64,000 bases of DNA, taken from Alkalicoccus chagannorensis DSM 18086. GTDB lineage: Bacteria; Bacillota; Bacilli; Bacillales; Salisediminibacteriaceae. The notes below the pieces were generated by a model, which worked only from the letters and a program-made list of their open reading frames with translations, was not told where the DNA came from and did no database searches. The stretch's first letter is position 1, and each line of letters opens with the position of its first letter. Shown piece by piece: positions 11,401-21,470 of this stretch. Location: NCBI RefSeq assembly GCF_000429725.1, contig NZ_AUCK01000007.1:1-64000 (forward strand). The letters run 5' to 3'. The position numbers were made by a program, and so were the translations under genes.

Positions 11401-11768
11401 TTCATACATTCACAGCTGCTGTGCAGAAGTCGTATAATAGAAGGAAACAGGTAGTCAACAGTATTCACATGGATGTGGATAAACCTATGCAGAAGCCCTG
11501 AATAACTATCCACACACTTATGCACAGGTGTGGATAGGTCCAATGCCGGATGCAGGTTTTCCACGCGAAAAACAACACTATCGTATCAAAAAAACACAGG
11601 CATGACAACGAAAGAATGTAGTTATCCACACAACACACCAGGTTGTGGCTAAAAATTATCCACAGCACTAGATACTGTGAATATCCTGTGCGCAGGGCGG
11701 TGGGTAAGTGAAAAAGAGGGGGGAAAGTTATCCACAAAGGAGAAAAACGTCAAAAAATATTTTTTGTA
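11401..11768. other. oriC: oriC, upstream half: DnaA-box cluster
   Basis: Perfect DnaA boxes (TTATNCACA on either strand) lie at 11474-11482 (minus), 11518-11526, 11622-11630, 11656-11664 and 11728-11736 (plus). One-mismatch boxes lie at 11461-11469, 11506-11514, 11529-11537 and about 11,676-11,684. An A/T-rich run at 11,741-11,767 follows the last box. This equals the box clusters upstream of dnaA in Bacillus. From 11,769 to 12,170 I see no gene, only weak hairpins. Confidence 0.88.
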
Positions 11769-12171
11769 GAGGGACACGTGAGCCGGGACAAACATCCTTT
11801 TCTCCACAGCCGCTCCAAAAGAAACAGGCACGAAACGACGGTTCTGTCCGCTGCTCCGGAAAGGATCAGGAAGAACGACGCGGCTCAGCCGTTCGTTCCA
11901 ACGTCTCCAATGGAGAACGAAGCAGCTTGATGCCGTCCTTAGACCGGCTGAAACGAGCAGGGGGTGCTCCACATGAACAGCAGGAGGTCAGGACGATGTT
12001 CTTGTAAGCCTGCTTCCTGCGGCGGAGCGGCTTAACAATCGAGCAGACCGACGCGCATCCGCGTGTCTTTCTCCGCACGAACAACCAAGATTCTCTTCTT
12101 TTAACGCTGCAGCGAAACCGTCCGTTGTTTCAGTTAAAAGATGCTCGACGTTTTTCTTCCCGGAAAAGTTG

Positions 12172-12200
12172 TTGACAGCAGAGAAAGGAAAAATTATAAT
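12172..12200 (+). promoter_or_regulatory. Consensus SigA promoter of rpmH
   Basis: TTGACA (12172-12177), a 17-bp spacer and TATAAT (12195-12200) form a full-consensus promoter about 90 bp upstream of rpmH. It is the strongest promoter seen in the window. Confidence 0.92.
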
Positions 12201-12292
12201 TTACAGGACTGCCTTCTCAGGAGGCGAGATCGAACTGACATGAAACAGCATATAATCGTTGAATTTTAATGTCATTCAGGAGGTGTTTGAGC

Positions 12293-12430
12293 ATGGGTAA
12301 GCCGACATTCAATCCAAATAACCGTAAGCGCAAGAAGAACCACGGATTCCGTGCGCGTATGGCGACTAAGAACGGCCGCAAAGTTCTTGCGAACCGCCGT
12401 CGTAAAGGACGCAAAGTTCTTTCCGCTTAA
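12293..12430 (+). CDS. rpmH: 50S ribosomal protein L34
   Basis: A 45-residue, very basic ribosomal protein ([19 protein letters not shown] at the start, [11 protein letters not shown] at the end). The family core [16 protein letters not shown] is intact. A good SD (AGGAGGTG) lies 9 nt upstream of the ATG. It is the first gene of the rightward arm and is separated from rnpA by a strong terminator, so it is probably transcribed mainly alone from the consensus promoter. Confidence 0.98.
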   Translation: MGKPTFNPNNRKRKKNHGFRARMATKNGRKVLANRRRKGRKVLSA

Positions 12431-12437
12431 CAAATGA

Positions 12438-12467
12438 GGCCACTGTTGATCCAGTGGTCTTTTTTTT
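12438..12467 (+). terminator. rpmH terminator
   Basis: GGCCACTG pairs with CAGTGGTC around a 6-nt loop, followed by eight T. Confidence 0.93.
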
Positions 12468-12576
12468 AAGAAACACGGTTCAATAGATGATCCAGAAGCA
12501 GCTGTCCTACGCTGAAGCCGACCGGGACAGCTTCTTGTGTGTTCCCGGGATTGTCACAGATCCCCGGCACCATCCA

Positions 12577-12605
12577 TTGAACCTCGTATAGAGATTCGGT
12601 AAAAT
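12577..12605 (+). promoter_or_regulatory. Candidate promoter of rnpA operon
   Basis: TTGAAC (12577-12582) and TAAAAT (12600-12605) are separated by 17 bp, 40 bp upstream of rnpA. Confidence 0.65.
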
Positions 12606-12644
12606 GAGTAGCGTCACAGGCGCTGGTTGAAGAGGTGCCAGTGA

Positions 12645-12998
12645 ATGAAAAAGCAGCATAGACTAAGGAAAAACGAAGAGTTTCAGCAGGTGTTTCAGCA
12701 CGGCAGTTCGGCTGCCAACCGGCAGTTCGTCGTGTATCAGCGTCCGAAACCAGGACAGGATCACATCCGGATTGGCCTTTCCGTGAGCAAAAAGCTCGGC
12801 AACGCTGTGCAGCGCAACCGGATCAAACGGCTGATGAAAGAAGTACTCCGGGAGCTCGCTCCCCGCCTCAAGCAGGAATGCGACATCGTTATTATCGCCA
12901 GAAAGCCGGTGACGGCGATGGAACTCGGAGAGATGGAACGTTCATTGAAACATGTGTGCAAAGTAGCCAAACTGCATCCTCGTTCCACAGAGAGGTGA
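12645..12998 (+). CDS. rnpA: Ribonuclease P protein component
   Basis: The small basic protein cofactor of RNase P, which helps the catalytic RNA remove tRNA 5' leaders. 117 residues. It begins [17 protein letters not shown] and carries the family RNR motif in [21 protein letters not shown]. Length is normal. It is followed after 4 bp by yidD, the classic rnpA-yidD-yidC arrangement. Confidence 0.97.
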   Translation: MKKQHRLRKNEEFQQVFQHGSSAANRQFVVYQRPKPGQDHIRIGLSVSKKLGNAVQRNRIKRLMKEVLRELAPRLKQECDIVIIARKPVTAMELGEMERSLKHVCKVAKLHPRSTER

Positions 12999-13002
12999 GA
13001 AC

Positions 13003-13257
13003 ATGAAGAGACTGCTGCTTGGGATGATCCGTTTTTATCAGCGCTGGATCTCGCGGTTCACACCGGCACGGTGCCGGTTCTACCCGACGTGCTCCCAGTA
13101 TGGAATAGAATCCCTGCAGCGCCACGGCGTCCTGCGCGGCATCTGGCTGACAGGGAAGCGGATCGGGAAATGCCATCCTTTTCATCCGGGCGGATTTGAT
13201 CCGGTGCCGGAGGAAAAAGGCAAAAAAAGTTCACATAGACAGCAGGAGAAATCCTGA
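13003..13257 (+). CDS. yidD: Membrane protein insertion efficiency factor YidD
   Basis: An 84-residue protein with the YidD core: [25 protein letters not shown], then ALxxHG-type ([10 protein letters not shown]) and [17 protein letters not shown]. Conserved cysteines are at CRF, TCS and KCH. The N-terminal amphipathic helix probably associates with the membrane, where the family assists YidC-dependent insertion. The SD AGAGGTGAG precedes the ATG. Confidence 0.96.
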   Translation: MKRLLLGMIRFYQRWISRFTPARCRFYPTCSQYGIESLQRHGVLRGIWLTGKRIGKCHPFHPGGFDPVPEEKGKKSSHRQQEKS

Positions 13258-13288
13258 TGTGCGTAGAAAGAGATAGGAGGACCAACAA

Positions 13289-14098
13289 GTGGTGAAGAAG
13301 TTAAGTCTGGCTGGAATGATGATAGCCGCCATGCTGTTTATGGCGGGCTGTTTTAACATTGACCAGCCGATCACAGCAGAGAGCGACGGTATCTGGGATC
13401 CGTTCTTCGTCTATCCGCTGTCCTGGTTGATGACCACGATTGCGGATGCCTTGAATAACAGCTACGGGCTGGCGATCATCATTGTGACGATCATTCTTCG
13501 TATTCTGATTCTGCCGCTCATGATCAAGCAGACGAAGAGTACGAAAGCGATGCAGGCCATCCAGCCGGAAATGCAGGAGCTGAGAGAAAAGTATTCTGCA
13601 AAGGACCAGCAGACGCAGCAGAAGCTGCAGCAGGAAATGATGCAGCTGTTCCAGAAGCACGGCGTCAACCCGCTTGCCGGGTGTCTGCCGATTCTCGTAC
13701 AGATGCCGATTCTGATTGCGTTCTATCACGCAATCATCCGCACACCGCAGATCAATCCGGACGTAGATCCAAGCTACACCGGGGCGCCGCAGCAGTTCCT
13801 CTGGTTTGAACTGGGAAGCGCCGATCCGTTTTTCATCCTGCCGCTTGTGGCAGGGGCAACCACCTTTATCCAGCAGAAGATGATGATGGTGCAGGACAAC
13901 CCGCAGATGAAGGTACTCTTATACCTCATGCCGGCCATGATCATGGCATTCGCGGCGTTCTTCCCATCAGCACTCGCTCTCTACTGGGTTATCGGTAACC
14001 TCTTTATGATTGTGCAGACGTACTTCATTACAGGGCCGAATGTTGGCAAGAAAAAGGAAGAGGCCAAGTCGGCTAAAGCGGGGGGAGCGAAAGGCTAG
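13289..14098 (+). CDS. yidC: Membrane protein insertase YidC/SpoIIIJ
   Basis: A membrane protein insertase and foldase acting with or without the Sec translocon. 269 residues. It has a lipoprotein signal (lipobox MAG-C21), an extracellular loop, then a five-helix YidC/Oxa1 core ([25 protein letters not shown] onward; [19 protein letters not shown]). The conserved hydrophilic-groove Arg is in [10 protein letters not shown] basic tail ([16 protein letters not shown]) suits ribosome contact. The start is GTG at 13289 with TAGGAGG upstream. Next to jag, it is probably the SpoIIIJ-type paralogue. Its stop overlaps the jag start. Confidence 0.96.
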   Translation: MVKKLSLAGMMIAAMLFMAGCFNIDQPITAESDGIWDPFFVYPLSWLMTTIADALNNSYGLAIIIVTIILRILILPLMIKQTKSTKAMQAIQPEMQELREKYSAKDQQTQQKLQQEMMQLFQKHGVNPLAGCLPILVQMPILIAFYHAIIRTPQINPDVDPSYTGAPQQFLWFELGSADPFFILPLVAGATTFIQQKMMMVQDNPQMKVLLYLMPAMIMAFAAFFPSALALYWVIGNLFMIVQTYFITGPNVGKKKEEAKSAKAGGAKG

Positions 14099-14724
14099 TG
14101 AACAAAGTGACAGTATCTGGTCGTACCGTGGATGAGGCAGTTCAGTCAGGACTTCAAAAGCTCGAAGCAGCGCAGGAGGAAGTGAAGATTCAAGTGATTG
14201 AGGAGCCGCACAAAGGCTTTCTCGGTCTTATTGGCTCCAAGCCTGCGGTGGTTGAGCTGGAACGTATTCCGGACCCGAAAAAAGCCGGATTGACGTTTTT
14301 ACGGGATATGATTGATAAAATGGGCGTCCGCGCCAGCGTGGAAGTGGAAGAGCGGGAGGAAGGCACCTGCTTTCACATCCATGGCTCGGACCAGGACATC
14401 GGTGTGCTGATCGGCCGCCGCGGTCAGACGCTCGATTCGATGCAGTATCTCGTGAATCTGGCTGCCAACAGAGGAAGCACGGAGTATTCGCGTTTCCTGC
14501 TTGATGCAGAAGGCTACCGGGCACGACGCCGGGAAGCGCTGGAGAAATTAGCCGAGCGCCTCGCCCATCAAGCCATCCGTACGAACCAGGCTGTCCGTCT
14601 CGAGCCGATGAGCGCCGCTGAACGGAAAGTCATTCACCATGCGCTGCAGCAGAACAGCAGCGTGGCTACCCGCTCCGACGGAAAAGAACCGCACCGCCGG
14701 GTCGTCGTGGAACCGAAGAAGTAA
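14098..14724 (+). CDS. jag: RNA-binding protein Jag/KhpB
   Basis: A 208-residue RNA-binding protein encoded with yidC in Firmicutes. Domain order: Jag N-terminal domain (1-55, ending PHKGFLGLIGSKPAVVE), a KH domain with the GxxG loop as IGRRGQTLDSMQYL, and an R3H domain (RRREALEKLAERLAHQA ... MSAAERKVIHHAL ... EPHRRVVVEP). In streptococci the homologue with KhpA affects cell division and mRNA binding. The GTG start overlaps the last base of the yidC stop. Confidence 0.95.
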   Translation: MNKVTVSGRTVDEAVQSGLQKLEAAQEEVKIQVIEEPHKGFLGLIGSKPAVVELERIPDPKKAGLTFLRDMIDKMGVRASVEVEEREEGTCFHIHGSDQDIGVLIGRRGQTLDSMQYLVNLAANRGSTEYSRFLLDAEGYRARRREALEKLAERLAHQAIRTNQAVRLEPMSAAERKVIHHALQQNSSVATRSDGKEPHRRVVVEPKK

Positions 14725-14730
14725 CACCGC

Positions 14731-14765
14731 ACCGCCTTTCCCACATCGGGAGAGGCGGTTTTCTC
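14731..14765 (+). terminator. Terminator after jag
   Basis: ACCGCCTTTCCC pairs with GGGAGAGGCGGT (one G-U type mismatch) and is followed by TTTTCT. The gap 14,766-15,050 has no gene; it contains a few imperfect copies of a CTTGGTCGAAATT-like string but nothing I can name. Confidence 0.75.
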
Positions 14766-15050
14766 ATGGATGAGAACAGCAGCAGAATCGTGGAGCGGAC
14801 TGCCGTTGGAACTTGGTTCCCTTTGCGGGGGGAGCTGTCCGGAACCTTTCGATTTTGCTGCTTTGGCCGAAATTCAGCTGCACTTGGTCGTCATCGCTGC
14901 CAATGGTCCTGATTTTCCCCCGGCTTGGTCGAAATTCCATGGGAATGGGCCGCACTTCCTCAGCAGCCTCTACTTACATCTTCCCATCAGGCAGCAGATG
15001 TGATAAGCTGTTAAGTTGGAATCAAGCATATCAGAAAGGAGGCGGCAGGA

Positions 15051-16427
15051 ATGGAAACAGATACCATTGCCGCAATATCCACCCCGATGGGAGAAGGTGC
15101 GATCGGGATTGTACGCATCAGCGGACCGAAAGCCATCGAGACAGCCGACCAGCTGTATGACGGCCGGATCCGGCTGGCCGATGCCGACAGCCACACGATC
15201 CACTACGGACATCTGCGGGAGCCGGAGAGCGGGGACACGATGGAAGAAGCGATGGTGTCGGTCCTCCGCGCTCCACGCACGTATACAAAAGAAGACATCG
15301 TCGAAATCAACTGCCACGGGGGGCTGACATCCGTCAACCGCGTGCTGCAGCTCGTCTTGACCCACGGGCCGAGGCTCGCAGAACCCGGCGAATTTACGAA
15401 GCGGGCCTTTTTGAACGGACGAATTGACCTGTCCCAGGCAGAAGCCGTGATGGACCTGATCCGGGCGAAAACGGACCGGGCCATGAACGTGGCGATGAAT
15501 CAGGTGGAGGGAAAGCTGTCCACCCGCGTTCAAACGCTGCGGCAGACGCTCTTGGAGACCGTGGCCCACGTCGAGGTCAACATCGACTATCCGGAATACG
15601 ATGCAGAGGAAATGACGCTCGAGGTCATCCGCGAAAAAGGAGGCGAAGTCGCTGCCTCAATCGATGGGCTGCTGACGACGGCTCATCAGGGGAAAATTCT
15701 CCGGGAGGGCCTTGCCACCGTCATTCTCGGTCGTCCAAACGTCGGCAAGTCGTCGCTTTTGAACAGCCTCGTGCATGAAGAAAAGGCGATTGTCACCGAT
15801 GTTCCGGGAACGACGCGCGATGTCGTGGAAGAGTACGTGAACGTCCGCGGTGTTCCGCTTAAGCTGCTGGACACAGCCGGGATCCGGGAGACCGAAGACA
15901 TCGTCGAACGGCTCGGCGTGCAGCGGAGCAGGGAAGTAGTCAAGGATGCCGAACTCGCCCTGCTCGTGTTAAATTATAATGAAGCTGTCAGCGGAGCAGA
16001 CGAAGAATTGTTTCAGCTGATTCAGGATCAGGATGCCATCATCATCGTAAATAAAACGGATCTCGACCAGCAGATCAACCTGGAGCGCGTCCGCGAACTC
16101 GCCGGCGGCAATCCGGTCATCACGACGTCCTTGTTAAAGGATGAAGGCGTCGATGAGTTGGAGGAAGCGATCCGCTGCCTGTTTTTCGGAGGGGACATGG
16201 ATGCCGGCGACATGTCGTACGTGTCTAATTCCCGCCACATCGCGCTGCTGGAGCAGGCCAAACGCGCTGTTAACGAAGCACTCGAAGCAGCAGACAGCGG
16301 CATGCCGGTCGATATGGTCCAGATTGATATCACCCGTGCCTGGGAAATTCTCGGGGAAGTGATTGGAGAAAGCGTTCAGGAGAGTTTAATTGACCAGTTG
16401 TTCTCGCAGTTCTGTTTAGGAAAATAA
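15051..16427 (+). CDS. mnmE: tRNA uridine-5-carboxymethylaminomethyl GTPase MnmE
   Basis: With MnmG it modifies the wobble uridine (U34) of several tRNAs. 458 residues: N-terminal tetrahydrofolate-binding domain (1-120), helical domain with an inserted G domain (G1 GRPNVGKS 227-234; DTAG 274-277; NKTD), and the C-terminal FCLGK motif with the catalytic Cys. AGAAAGGAGG lies upstream of the ATG. In B. subtilis a DnaA site is known near this gene (trmE), but I see no perfect DnaA box here. Confidence 0.98.
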   Translation: METDTIAAISTPMGEGAIGIVRISGPKAIETADQLYDGRIRLADADSHTIHYGHLREPESGDTMEEAMVSVLRAPRTYTKEDIVEINCHGGLTSVNRVLQLVLTHGPRLAEPGEFTKRAFLNGRIDLSQAEAVMDLIRAKTDRAMNVAMNQVEGKLSTRVQTLRQTLLETVAHVEVNIDYPEYDAEEMTLEVIREKGGEVAASIDGLLTTAHQGKILREGLATVILGRPNVGKSSLLNSLVHEEKAIVTDVPGTTRDVVEEYVNVRGVPLKLLDTAGIRETEDIVERLGVQRSREVVKDAELALLVLNYNEAVSGADEELFQLIQDQDAIIIVNKTDLDQQINLERVRELAGGNPVITTSLLKDEGVDELEEAIRCLFFGGDMDAGDMSYVSNSRHIALLEQAKRAVNEALEAADSGMPVDMVQIDITRAWEILGEVIGESVQESLIDQLFSQFCLGK

Positions 16428-16445
16428 CGAAGGAGGAAACACATC

Positions 16446-18338
16446 ATGAGTTACCACGGAGGCGAATTTGACGTAATCGTGATCGGCGCTGGTCATTCCG
16501 GCGTAGAAGCAGGTCTTGCTTCTGCCCGTGCCGGCGCCAGCACGCTGATGCTGACACTGAACCTGGACGCCGTTGCCTTCATGCCATGCAACCCATCTGT
16601 CGGAGGTCCTGCGAAAGGGATCGTCGTCCGAGAAATCGATGCCCTCGGCGGAGAGATGGCACGCAATATCGACAAGACGCATATCCAAATGCGCATGCTG
16701 AATACCGGGAAAGGACCGGCCGTGCGTGCACTGCGTGCGCAGGCGGACAAATTCCAGTACCAGCAGGAGATGAAAGAAACGATCGAGAACACGGAGAACC
16801 TCCTGCTGCGCCAGGGCATGGTGGAACGTCTGATCATTGAAGACGACGAAGTCAAAGGCGTCGTCACCCAGACCGGAGCCGAATACTCGGCCAAAACGGT
16901 CATCGTCACGACCGGTACGTATCTGCGTGGCAAGGTCATCCTCGGCGAACTCGCCTATGAGAGCGGTCCGAACAACATGCAGCCATCCGTCAATCTGTCG
17001 TATCATCTGCAGGAGCTCGGCTTCGAGATGGAACGATTCAAGACCGGGACGCCGCCGCGGGTGAACGGCCACTCGATCGACTACTCGCAGACCGAGATCC
17101 AGCCGGGAGACGATAAGCCGCGGGCCTTTTCCTACGACACGGTGGCATTCATCACCGATCAGCTGCCCTGCTGGCTCACGTATACAAACGAAGAAACGCA
17201 TGAATTCATCAACAACAACCTGTCCCGCTCTCCGATGTACTCCGGCATGATCGAAGGCACCGGCCCTCGTTACTGCCCATCGATTGAGGATAAAGTTGTC
17301 CGCTTCAGCGACAAGCCGCGCCACCAGATTTTCCTGGAGCCGGAAGGACGCAACACGAAAGAAGTCTACGTGCAGGGACTGTCCACCAGCCTGCCGGAAG
17401 ACGTGCAGCACAACATTTTGAAGACCATCCCGGGACTGGAACACGTACAGATGATGCGGCCGGGCTATGCCATCGAATACGATGCCATCGTTCCGACACA
17501 GCTGTGGCCGTCCCTGGAGACGAAGAAAATCTCCGGACTGTTCACAGCCGGACAGATCAACGGCACAAGCGGCTACGAAGAGGCAGCCGGACAAGGATTG
17601 ATGGCCGGCTTGAACGCTGCGCTGAAAGCCCAGAACAAAGAGCCGCTCATCCTCGACCGTTCTGAAGCCTATATCGGTGTGATGATCGATGATCTCGTGA
17701 CCAAAGGCACCGAGGAGCCGTACCGGCTGCTTACCTCCCGGGCAGAGTACCGCCTGCTGCTGCGTCATGACAACGCGGATCTGCGCCTGACGGAAAAGGG
17801 GTATGAGGCAGGTCTTATTTCTGAGGAGCGCTACGCCCGTTTCCAGGAAAAGAAAGCAGCCATCGCGGAAGAAGTGAAGCGGCTGGAAGGCGTCACGATC
17901 AAAGCCGAAGCCGAAGCACAGGCCGTGGTCGAAGCGACCGGCTCTGCGCCGATGAAAGAAGCGACGAACGCTGCTGTGCTGCTGAAGCGGCCGGAGATCA
18001 CGTACGCGGATGTCGAAAAGCTGACACCGGCGCCGGGAGAACTGGACGAAGACGTGAAGGAGCAGGTGGAGATCCACATCAAGTACCAGGGCTATATCGC
18101 CAAGCAGCTGGAGCAGGTAGAGAAGCTCAAGAACATGGAAAACAAGAAGCTGCCGGAAGATCTCGACTACCATGCGATCAGCGGCCTGGCTATTGAAGCC
18201 AGGGAGAAGCTGAGTGAAGTCCGTCCTCTTTCTGTGGCACAGGCATCGCGCGTATCCGGGGTCAATCCGGCGGACGTATCGGTCCTGCTTGTCTATATGG
18301 AACAGGGACGACTGCAGAAAACCGCTGCCGAAGGGTGA
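16446..18338 (+). CDS. mnmG: tRNA uridine-5-carboxymethylaminomethyl enzyme MnmG
   Basis: The FAD and NADH partner of MnmE in U34 modification. 630 residues. The FAD-binding glycine motif is [12 protein letters not shown] (about 11-22); the active-site region [11 protein letters not shown] is present, as are GTPPRVNG and the [17 protein letters not shown] block. The C-terminal helical domain ends normally. It starts 19 bp after mnmE and is followed after 16 bp by rsmG, giving an mnmE-mnmG-rsmG operon. Confidence 0.98.
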   Translation: MSYHGGEFDVIVIGAGHSGVEAGLASARAGASTLMLTLNLDAVAFMPCNPSVGGPAKGIVVREIDALGGEMARNIDKTHIQMRMLNTGKGPAVRALRAQADKFQYQQEMKETIENTENLLLRQGMVERLIIEDDEVKGVVTQTGAEYSAKTVIVTTGTYLRGKVILGELAYESGPNNMQPSVNLSYHLQELGFEMERFKTGTPPRVNGHSIDYSQTEIQPGDDKPRAFSYDTVAFITDQLPCWLTYTNEETHEFINNNLSRSPMYSGMIEGTGPRYCPSIEDKVVRFSDKPRHQIFLEPEGRNTKEVYVQGLSTSLPEDVQHNILKTIPGLEHVQMMRPGYAIEYDAIVPTQLWPSLETKKISGLFTAGQINGTSGYEEAAGQGLMAGLNAALKAQNKEPLILDRSEAYIGVMIDDLVTKGTEEPYRLLTSRAEYRLLLRHDNADLRLTEKGYEAGLISEERYARFQEKKAAIAEEVKRLEGVTIKAEAEAQAVVEATGSAPMKEATNAAVLLKRPEITYADVEKLTPAPGELDEDVKEQVEIHIKYQGYIAKQLEQVEKLKNMENKKLPEDLDYHAISGLAIEAREKLSEVRPLSVAQASRVSGVNPADVSVLLVYMEQGRLQKTAAEG

Positions 18339-18354
18339 GAGGAGACAGACGGAC

Positions 18355-19071
18355 ATGGATGAACAGAGGCTGGCAGAAGCATTAAAGCAGCACGGCATAC
18401 TTCTCGGGGACGAGCAGCAGCGACGGCTGCGCCGCTATTTTGAGGTCCTCGTAGACTGGAATGACCGCATGAACCTGACGGCGATTACAGAAAAGGAAGA
18501 CGTGTATCTTAAACACTTTTATGACTCGTTCACAGCGGCGTTCTACTATGATTTCGACCGCCCGCTGCAACTTGTCGATGTCGGCGCGGGGGCTGGTTTT
18601 CCAAGCCTCCCGCTGAAAATCTGTTTTCCGGAATTGAATGTCACGATCGTCGATTCGCTCCAGAAGCGGATCACCTTTTTAAACGCGCTCGCCGAAGAGC
18701 TCGATCTGACCGGCGTGGCTTTTTATCATGACCGGGCCGAACAGTTTGCCCAGCGCCAGGACCACCGGGGCGCCTATGATCTCGTGATCTCCCGGGCCGT
18801 CGCACGGCTCTCGGTCCTCTCGGAATTGTGTCTGCCGCTGGCGAAAGAGGGCGGAGACTTTCTCGCGATGAAAGCGTCCGGGGCCTCGGAAGAACTGCAG
18901 GATGCCGAAAAAGCGTTGAAGGTGCTCGGAGGCTCCCTGCACGAGAAGTACGATTTCGAGCTGCCGGAAGCCGGTGGAAGCCGGTCGATTCTGCATATCA
19001 AGAAAACCGGCCGAACGCCGAAAAAATATCCGCGCAAGGCAGGAACGCCGAACAAGCAGCCAATCTCGTAA
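18355..19071 (+). CDS. rsmG: 16S rRNA 7-methylguanosine methyltransferase RsmG
   Basis: SAM-dependent methylation of G527 (E. coli numbering) of 16S rRNA; loss confers low-level streptomycin resistance in other bacteria. 238 residues. The SAM motif I is [17 protein letters not shown]; the family string [10 protein letters not shown] is near the N-terminus. The ATG at 18355 has GAGAGGAGA upstream; a longer in-frame extension overlaps mnmG and is not needed. The C-terminal tail is basic ([13 protein letters not shown]). Confidence 0.96.
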   Translation: MDEQRLAEALKQHGILLGDEQQRRLRRYFEVLVDWNDRMNLTAITEKEDVYLKHFYDSFTAAFYYDFDRPLQLVDVGAGAGFPSLPLKICFPELNVTIVDSLQKRITFLNALAEELDLTGVAFYHDRAEQFAQRQDHRGAYDLVISRAVARLSVLSELCLPLAKEGGDFLAMKASGASEELQDAEKALKVLGGSLHEKYDFELPEAGGSRSILHIKKTGRTPKKYPRKAGTPNKQPIS

Positions 19072-19180
19072 CGAGTCCACGCAGGCTGGTCGTTCGTGGT
19101 ATACTATCGGAAGAGGTGTGAACCGCGCTTTCGTTTCTTTTGAAACCGGGGCGCCGGAGATTTGTAAGGGTGGTGTCACC

Positions 19181-20056
19181 GTGAAGCAACCATTTTCGAA
19201 GCTGTTCGGTTTAGCAGATAAAAAAGAAGCATCGTCAGAAGACGTACTCCTCGAGGGGGAGGAGACCGTCCGACAGGTGCCGGTGGAAGAGCTGACACCG
19301 AATCCATTTCAGCCGAGAACCATTTTTGATGAAACAAAGATTGAAGAACTCGCGCAGACGATCCGTACACACGGGCTGATTCAGCCGATTGTCGTCCGGG
19401 CGCGGGACGGACGTTTTGAAATCATCGCAGGCGAACGACGCTGGCGGGCCTCGCAGCATGCCGGCATGGCGACTGTTCCGGTTGTCGTTAAAGATTTTGA
19501 CGATACGAAGACAGCGTCTGTGGCACTGATCGAGAACCTGCAGCGGGAAGGGCTGACGTCCATTGAAGAGGCGAACGCCTATGCGAGGCTGCTGGAACTC
19601 CACGGCCTGACGCAGGAAAGCCTCGCGCAGCGTCTTGGAAAAGGCCAGTCCACCGTGGCGAACAAGCTGCGCCTGCTGCACCTCCCCGCCAATGCCAAAG
19701 ATGCTTTGTTAAAGCGGGAGATCAGCGAACGCCATGCCCGGGCGCTGCTCGGAGTCGAGGATCAGGAGAAGCAGGACTACCTGCTCCAGCAGATCGTCGA
19801 GCACGGTTGGAATGTAAAAGAAACGGAAGAAGCCATCGCGGCGCTGTACGTGGAAGAAGAAACTCCGGAGAAACCTCCGGAGCCGAAAAAGAAGAAAAAG
19901 CCGATCCGTAAAGCGGTCTCCAAAGATACCAGGCTCGCAATGAATACGATCCGCAAGTCGGTGGATATGGTGGAGCAGAGCGGCATGAAGGTGGATACGA
20001 ACGAAGAAGAGCACGACGATTATTACGAGTTCACGATTCGTATCCCGAAAAAATAG
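19181..20056 (+). CDS. noc: Nucleoid occlusion protein Noc
   Basis: A ParB-family CTPase-type DNA-binding protein that prevents septum formation over the nucleoid. 291 residues. The N-terminus MKQPFSKLFGLADKK is the amphipathic membrane-targeting helix typical of Noc. The ParB N-terminal box is ELTPNPFQPR, with the nucleotide-binding GERRWRAS motif, and a helix-turn-helix around LAQRLGKGQSTVANKLRLL. The start is GTG at 19181. Three perfect Noc-type palindromes lie at 21,012, 35,308 and 48,103. Its assignment rather than ParB rests on position after rsmG and the N-terminal helix. Confidence 0.93.
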   Translation: MKQPFSKLFGLADKKEASSEDVLLEGEETVRQVPVEELTPNPFQPRTIFDETKIEELAQTIRTHGLIQPIVVRARDGRFEIIAGERRWRASQHAGMATVPVVVKDFDDTKTASVALIENLQREGLTSIEEANAYARLLELHGLTQESLAQRLGKGQSTVANKLRLLHLPANAKDALLKREISERHARALLGVEDQEKQDYLLQQIVEHGWNVKETEEAIAALYVEEETPEKPPEPKKKKKPIRKAVSKDTRLAMNTIRKSVDMVEQSGMKVDTNEEEHDDYYEFTIRIPKK

Positions 20057-20107
20057 ACCGCCGGAAAGCCGTTCGCGGCGGCTTCCCGGCGTGCCATACG
20101 TACCATC

Positions 20108-20146
20108 GTCCCCGTCCGAAGCCATCGCTTCCGGCGGGATTTTTTC
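20108..20146 (+). terminator. Terminator after noc
   Basis: An imperfect stem (TCCCCGTCCGAAGC against GCTTCCGGCGGGA) runs into six T. A second GC hairpin lies just before it at about 20,060-20,094. Confidence 0.6.
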
Positions 20147-20348
20147 ATGGAGGAAGAATGTATGTCTCAGGAAGCTGGACGGTACGTTCTTTCTCCATGT
20201 AACCCTCGAACATCAGCACCACGGCTGATATCAACACGGCGCCCATATCAAATTGAATCAGCGCTTCTTTCACATCTTCGTGTTTTAGGTTAAACTGATG
20301 TATAAGCTCATTATTATTCCTTCTCAATGTGATCGTGGTTGTGAACAT
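20145..20348 (-). pseudogene. Possible small frameshifted membrane-protein remnant
   Basis: A minus-strand open frame encodes a 67-residue peptide whose second half (KHEDVKEALIQFDMGAVLIS onward) looks protein-like, with one hydrophobic segment and a charged end. The only well-placed SD (GAGAAGGA, about 20,316) leads to an ATG in a different frame (MSLYISLT, then stop). One base change would join the two. This could be a recently broken gene or a chance open frame; I do not recognise the family. Confidence 0.3.
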
Positions 20349-20382
20349 TGCAGCACAGGAATAATAGTGAGCTTTTTTCTTT

Positions 20383-20640
20383 TTACACAATGATACGGAC
20401 GCCATTCCGCCCCCGCCGGCGCTGCAGAGGAGACGACGATATCGTCACAGAAGCAGGCGGCTGAGAGCGCTGGGCGTGAAGCACGACAAACCTGTTCGTT
20501 CCTCCAAGAGCCTGTGTTTGACCCATCGCCGCTTCGTGCCGGCACGGCATGCGCCTTTGGACAGGGACCGCAGCGCCTGCTTCAGGGGACGCGGTAAGCA
20601 GAAGGACGTTTTTTCTCACAATATACCGCTGTCGTTCTTT
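20383..20640. repeat. Diverged intergenic repeat between noc and soj
   Basis: GC-rich, non-coding. Short strings (GCCGCTTCGTGCCGGCACGGCATGCGCCTTTGGACAG and a 3' AAGGACGTTTTTTCTCACAATATACC) have the layout of family A but are strongly diverged. No gene is supported here. The soj promoter should lie near 20,640-20,670. Confidence 0.35.
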
Positions 20641-20708
20641 TCTTTGCTTCCTTTCATGATAAAATGGAAGGAATGATGCGCAGTTTAACGTAAGGCAGGT
20701 GACAGGCA

Positions 20709-21470
20709 GTGGCAAAAGTGATGGCAATCGCAAACCAAAAAGGCGGCGTAGGCAAAACGACGACCGCCGTCAATCTGAGCGCGGGACTCGTACAGGAAGG
20801 GAACCGTGTGCTGATTATCGACACCGATCCGCAGGGAAATACGACGAGCGGCATCGGCGTGGAAAAAGGGGAAGTGGAAGAATGCATTTACAACATTCTC
20901 GTGGAGGGGAAGTCTCCGGAAGGCATTCTCCGTTCGACGGACCTGGACGGGCTTGATATCATTCCGTCTACGATCCAGCTGGCAGGCGCAGAAATTGAGC
21001 TCGTGTCGGCTATTTCCCGGGAAATAAGGTTGAAAGAAGCAGTGCAGGAAGTGCGGGATACATATGACTACATCATCATTGACTGTCCGCCTTCGCTCGG
21101 TCTGCTGACCTTGAATGCACTCACCGCAGCGGATTCGGTACTCATTCCCGTGCAGTGTGAATACTATGCGATGGAAGGGCTCAGTCAGCTGATGAGCACG
21201 GTGCAGCTCGTGCAGAAGCACCTCAATCATGATTTAACAATTGAAGGCGTACTGCTGACGATGCTGGATGCACGGACGAACCTCGGACTGCAGGTGATTG
21301 AGGAAGTGAAAAAGCATTTCCGGGAGCAGGTTTTTGAGACGATCATTCCTCGGAACGTGCGTCTCGGCGAAGCCCCGAGTCATGGAGAATCCATCCACAC
21401 GTACGACCCGCGCTCCAAAGGCGCAGAGGTATACGCAGAACTGGCAAAGGAAGTGATGTCGCATGGGTAA
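20709..21470 (+). CDS. soj: Chromosome partitioning ATPase Soj (ParA)
   Basis: A deviant-Walker ATPase that regulates DnaA and works with Spo0J in origin segregation. 253 residues. The ParA/MinD P-loop KGGVGKTT is at residues 11-18, followed by DTDPQGN and IIDCPPSLGLLTLNAL. The start is GTG at 20709, with AAGGCAGGTG upstream. It overlaps spo0J by 8 bp. A perfect Noc-type palindrome lies inside it at 21,012-21,025. Confidence 0.97.
   Translation: MAKVMAIANQKGGVGKTTTAVNLSAGLVQEGNRVLIIDTDPQGNTTSGIGVEKGEVEECIYNILVEGKSPEGILRSTDLDGLDIIPSTIQLAGAEIELVSAISREIRLKEAVQEVRDTYDYIIIDCPPSLGLLTLNALTAADSVLIPVQCEYYAMEGLSQLMSTVQLVQKHLNHDLTIEGVLLTMLDARTNLGLQVIEEVKKHFREQVFETIIPRNVRLGEAPSHGESIHTYDPRSKGAEVYAELAKEVMSHG
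21012..21025. promoter_or_regulatory. Noc-binding-type palindrome inside soj
   Basis: ATTTCCCGGGAAAT is an exact match to the Noc-binding sequence established in B. subtilis, about 2 kb from noc. Confidence 0.75.

Noticed and set aside
11307-11564. N-terminal extension of dnaA to 11,564
   Set aside because: It would translate through DnaA boxes; the GTG at 11,306 has an ideal SD and gives the normal DnaA N-terminus.
11649-12084. Several 70-107-codon frames within oriC and its right flank
   Set aside because: No SD, no protein-like composition, and they overlap DnaA boxes.
14766-15050. Possible small RNA or tandem repeat upstream of mnmE
   Set aside because: A few imperfect CTTGGTCGAAATT-like strings occur, but no promoter-terminator pair or convincing structure.
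16416-18398. Minus-strand 660-codon open frame
   Set aside because: Exact shadow of mnmG; Val/Asp/Arg-rich sequence without any family motif.
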